Origin: Caryophanales bacterium UBA6769
GTDB taxonomy: Bacteria; Bacillota; Bacilli; Bacillales; UBA6769
Reading direction: 5' to 3'
NCBI GenBank assembly: GCA_002453275.1
Contig: DKGN01000170.1
Location: forward strand, 1-15,295
Length of the DNA stretch: 15,295 bases
Shown here: piece by piece, positions 12,970 to 15,295 of the stretch
Layout of the letters: each line of letters opens with the position of its first letter
Numbering within the stretch: position 1 is the stretch's first letter
Translations under genes and position numbers: made by a program
Notes under the pieces: generated by a model
What the model was told of the DNA's origin: nothing
What the model saw: only the letters and a program-made list of their open reading frames with translations
Database searches by the model: none

Positions 12970-13956
12970 ATGAGCTTTTTCAAAAGAATGAAAAAGAAAA
13001 TAACGAAACAAACAGATACAGTTACAGAAAAGTTTAAAAAAGGTCTTTCAAAAACGAGAGAGTCCTTTTCAACACGGGTAAATGATTTAGTCAAACGGTA
13101 CCGGAAAGTAGATGAAGAATTCTTTGAAGAATTAGAAGAAATTTTAATTAGTGCTGACGTCGGTGTAGTTACGGTGATGGACTTAATCGATTTATTAAAA
13201 GATGAAGCAAGAACGAGGAATATTCAGGACACTGAAGAGCTAAAGTCTGTTATAACAGAAAAGCTGTCTGAATTGCTTAATAAAGAGGATGAAGATAGTC
13301 GTTTAAACATTCAACAGAATGAAATGACGATTATTCTCGTAGTTGGCGTTAACGGAGTCGGAAAAACGACAACGATAGGAAAGCTTGCCCACTCTTTCGT
13401 CACGGAAGGCAAGAAGGTACTCTTGGCGGCTGGAGATACATTTAGAGCAGGCGCTATCGAGCAATTAGAAGTATGGGGTGAGCGGGTCGGAGCAGATGTG
13501 ATTAAGCACCAAGAAGGTTCAGATCCAGCAGCGGTTATCTTCGACGCAATTCAATCCGCTCGTTCGCGTAAAGCGGATATTTTAATCTGTGATACTGCAG
13601 GAAGATTGCAAAATAAAGTAAATTTAATGAGAGAGCTTGAAAAAGTAAAAAATGTCATTGCTCGTGAGGTTCCATCCGCCCCACATGAAGTGTTACTCGT
13701 GCTCGATGCAACAACAGGCCAAAATGCATTGAGTCAAGCGAAAGTGTTTCAAGAAGCAACAGATGTTACTGGAATTGCGCTAACAAAATTAGACGGAACG
13801 GCGAAGGGTGGAATTGTATTAGCGATTCGACACGAGCTAGACATTCCTGTTAAATTGATTGGTCTAGGAGAACAAATGGAAGACTTGCAAAATTTCGACG
13901 CAGACACTTTTGTGTATGGACTTTTTTCCAATGATTTTGAAGAGAGCGAAACGTAA
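12970..13956 (+). CDS. ftsY: Signal recognition particle receptor FtsY
   Basis: Membrane-associated SRP-GTPase that receives Ffh-ribosome complexes and hands nascent membrane proteins to the Sec translocon. The product has 328 residues, close to B. subtilis FtsY. A short basic N-terminal region (M-S-F-F-K-R-M-K-K-K and onward, about 1-45) replaces the long acidic A domain of E. coli. The N domain (about 46-115) contains F-F-E-E-L-E-E-I-L-I-S-A-D-V-G. The G domain carries GVNGVGKTT (126-134), G-D-T-F-R-A-G-A, DTAGR (208-212), D-A-T-T-G-Q and TKLDG (272-276), with a final G-L-G-E. ATG 12970 follows AAGGAGG (12955-12961). The open frame runs upstream to 12880, but that part is AT-rich and hydrophobic and includes promoter sequence, so it is rejected. 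It forms the SRP gene cluster with ylxM and ffh. Confidence 0.97.
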   Translation: MSFFKRMKKKITKQTDTVTEKFKKGLSKTRESFSTRVNDLVKRYRKVDEEFFEELEEILISADVGVVTVMDLIDLLKDEARTRNIQDTEELKSVITEKLSELLNKEDEDSRLNIQQNEMTIILVVGVNGVGKTTTIGKLAHSFVTEGKKVLLAAGDTFRAGAIEQLEVWGERVGADVIKHQEGSDPAAVIFDAIQSARSRKADILICDTAGRLQNKVNLMRELEKVKNVIAREVPSAPHEVLLVLDATTGQNALSQAKVFQEATDVTGIALTKLDGTAKGGIVLAIRHELDIPVKLIGLGEQMEDLQNFDADTFVYGLFSNDFEESET

Positions 13957-13969
13957 ATTACTTGTAAAG

Positions 13970-14024
13970 AAAAGACCTTGACAATGTAAAAACAGTGTAT
14001 TAATATTGGCTGTAAAGGTTTTTT
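13970..14024 (+). terminator. Terminator-like hairpin with long loop after ftsY
   Basis: AAAAGACCTT (13970-13979) can pair with AAGGTTTTTT (14015-14024) over 10 base pairs including one G-U, closing a 35-base loop. The right arm itself supplies the T-run. The long loop and low GC content make it a weak terminator. Partial termination before ylxM-ffh is possible. Confidence 0.4.
13978..14006 (+). promoter_or_regulatory. Candidate sigma-A promoter of ylxM-ffh
   Basis: Perfect -35 TTGACA (13978-13983), an ideal 17-base spacer and TAATAT (14001-14006) as a moderate -10. Start expected near 14013, leaving about 30 bases to the ylxM start with AAGGGG as ribosome binding site. It suggests that ylxM-ffh can be made independently of ftsY. 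Confidence 0.65.
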
Positions 14025-14044
14025 GCTTAACAAGGGGTGAAACT

Positions 14045-14374
14045 ATGCTTGAGAAAACAATAAGACTCAATGCCCTCTATGACTTTTATCACCCTTTATT
14101 AACATTAAAGCAACAAGAATACATGTCACATTATTATCAAGATGACCTTACGCTTAGCGAAATAGCACTTGAGTGTAATGTTAGTCGACAGGCTGTATAT
14201 GATACGATTAGACGCACTGAAATTTTGCTTGAAGAATATGAAGAAAAGCTAAAGTTGTATAAAAAATTTACAAAGCGACAGAAGCTAATTGAACAACTTC
14301 GTCACGTCGTCGTTAATAATAAAAATCGAAAAATTACGCAGGAATTAATTGAACAGCTTGAACAGCTTGATTAG
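14045..14374 (+). CDS. ylxM: SRP-associated putative DNA-binding protein YlxM
   Basis: A 109-residue helical protein of the YlxM/p13 family, encoded next to ffh throughout the Bacillota. A sigma-70 region-4-like helix-turn-helix is visible at about 35-57 (L-T-L-S-E-I-A-L-E-C-N-V-S-R-Q-A-V-Y-D). It is preceded by an L-L-T-L-K-Q-Q-E-Y-M-S helix and followed by a charged coiled-coil-like tail rich in Glu, Lys and Leu. In streptococci the homologue has been reported to affect SRP GTPase activity; whether it binds DNA is not established. ATG 14045 follows AAGGGGTGA (14032-14040). The open frame upstream to 14006 includes the candidate promoter and is rejected. The ffh start lies 15 bases after the stop, with a strong site between them, so co-transcription is very likely. 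Confidence 0.93.
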   Translation: MLEKTIRLNALYDFYHPLLTLKQQEYMSHYYQDDLTLSEIALECNVSRQAVYDTIRRTEILLEEYEEKLKLYKKFTKRQKLIEQLRHVVVNNKNRKITQELIEQLEQLD

Positions 14375-14389
14375 GAGGTGGGATAGGAA

Positions 14390-15295
14390 ATGGCATTTGA
14401 AGGATTGTCTGAACGATTACAAAGCACACTCCAAAAGATTCGTGGGAAAGGTAAATTGACCGAATCAGATGTTAATGAAATGATGCGTGAAGTAAGACTT
14501 GCATTACTCGAAGCTGACGTTAACTTTAAAGTTGTTAGAGACTTTGTTAAACGGGTAAAAGAACGAGCAGTAGGTCAAGAAATATTGCAAAGCTTAACAC
14601 CTGGTCAACAAGTCGTTAAAATTGTGCACGACGAATTAAAGGAGTTAATGGGCGGAGAACAAAGTAAAATTGATGTTGCATCACGTCCACCTACTGTCAT
14701 TATGATGGTTGGATTGCAAGGAGCGGGGAAGACGACAACAACAGGGAAGCTCGCTAACCACCTTCGTAAAAACTTTAATCGCAATCCAATGCTCGTTGCA
14801 GCTGATATTTACCGACCTGCGGCAATTGATCAATTGAAAACATTAGGTAAGCAATTAAATATGCCGGTATTCTCACTTGGGGATCAAGTAAGTCCCGTTG
14901 AAATCGCAAAGCAAGCTATCGAAAAGGCAAAAGAAGAACATCATGACTACGTTATTATTGATACTGCAGGTCGATTGCATATCGATGAGGAATTAATGGA
15001 TGAGCTTTCAGGAGTAAGAGAAGCTACACAACCTGATGAAATATTTCTTGTAGTTGATGCAATGACAGGTCAAGATGCTGTAAATGTAGCAAGCAGTTTT
15101 AATGAACAACTAAGTGTAACGGGTGTTATTTTAACTAAACTAGATGGCGATACTCGAGGTGGTGCAGCCTTATCTATCCGGGCTGTTGCAGACACGCCAA
15201 TTAAATTTATCGGTTTAGGTGAAAAGCTAGATGAATTAGAGGCATTCCATCCGGAACGAATGGCGTCAAGAATTTTAGGGATGGGTGACGTGCTC
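14390..15295 (+). CDS. ffh: Signal recognition particle protein Ffh, 3' end cut by window
   Basis: The protein subunit of the bacterial SRP. It binds signal sequences and the SRP RNA through its M domain and pairs with FtsY through matching GTPase domains. The first 302 residues are present and the frame is open to the last base. The N domain (about 1-88) contains A-L-L-E-A-D-V-N. The G domain shows GLQGAGKTT (108-116), A-A-D-I-Y-R-P-A-A (137-145), DTAGR (191-195), D-A-M-T-G-Q-D-A (223-230), TKLDG (249-253) and F-I-G-L-G-E-K (273-279). The methionine-rich M domain (roughly the last 140 residues in homologues) lies beyond the window. AGGAGG (14373-14378) precedes the ATG at 14390, at a slightly long spacing of 11 bases. 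Resemblance to ftsY 1.4 kb upstream reflects ancient paralogy, not a recent duplication. Confidence 0.97.
   Translation, partial: MAFEGLSERLQSTLQKIRGKGKLTESDVNEMMREVRLALLEADVNFKVVRDFVKRVKERAVGQEILQSLTPGQQVVKIVHDELKELMGGEQSKIDVASRPPTVIMMVGLQGAGKTTTTGKLANHLRKNFNRNPMLVAADIYRPAAIDQLKTLGKQLNMPVFSLGDQVSPVEIAKQAIEKAKEEHHDYVIIDTAGRLHIDEELMDELSGVREATQPDEIFLVVDAMTGQDAVNVASSFNEQLSVTGVILTKLDGDTRGGAALSIRAVADTPIKFIGLGEKLDELEAFHPERMASRILGMGDVL

Noticed and set aside
12970..15295. ftsY and ffh as a recent tandem duplication
   Set aside because: Both have SRP-type NG GTPase domains, but they differ throughout outside the nucleotide motifs and each matches its own universal family.

Overview
This window is a low-GC, Gram-positive chromosomal segment. 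Gene content, strong AGGAGG ribosome binding sites and gene order all match the Bacillus subtilis prkC-to-ffh neighbourhood, so it comes from a member of the Bacillaceae or a close relative. The 26-codon spoVM gene indicates an endospore former. I see no insertion sequence, phage gene, CRISPR array, tRNA or rRNA. No gene-free stretch exceeds 300 bases.

Layout: (1) 2-3202, + strand: the 3' part of prkC (Ser/Thr kinase with PASTA repeats), rsgA (ribosome-assembly GTPase) and rpe (pentose-phosphate epimerase), tightly packed. (2) 3203-3862: spoVM, then a two-way terminator, then rpmB (ribosomal protein L28) on the minus strand with its own promoter. (3) 3869-5971: yloU (Asp23 family) and fakA (fatty-acid kinase), closed by a strong terminator. 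(4) 5993-8032: recG helicase. (5) 8037-11783: the fatty-acid/phospholipid regulon. It has a sigma-A promoter with a FapR operator, then fapR-plsX-fabD-fabG, then acpP with its own promoter and terminator. (6) 11844-12848: rnc (RNase III), converging on a small UPF0435 gene on the minus strand. (7) 12970-15295: the signal-recognition-particle genes ftsY, ylxM and the 5' two thirds of ffh, cut by the window end.

The genes link translation and ribosome maturation (rsgA, rpmB, rnc), co-translational membrane targeting (ftsY, ylxM, ffh), membrane-lipid synthesis and its feedback control (fapR, plsX, fab genes, acpP, fakA), envelope signalling (prkC) and spore-coat anchoring (spoVM).

I found no new multi-gene system. 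The most informative departures are gaps relative to the B. subtilis order: smc is absent between rnc and ftsY, where a UPF0435 gene sits instead; thiN is absent after rpe; sdaAB-sdaAA is absent between fakA and recG. Regulatory points worth testing are a perfect 16-bp palindrome over the rpmB -35 box, overlapping divergent promoters between the UPF0435 gene and ftsY, and a promoter placed in the loop of a terminator-like hairpin ahead of ylxM-ffh.
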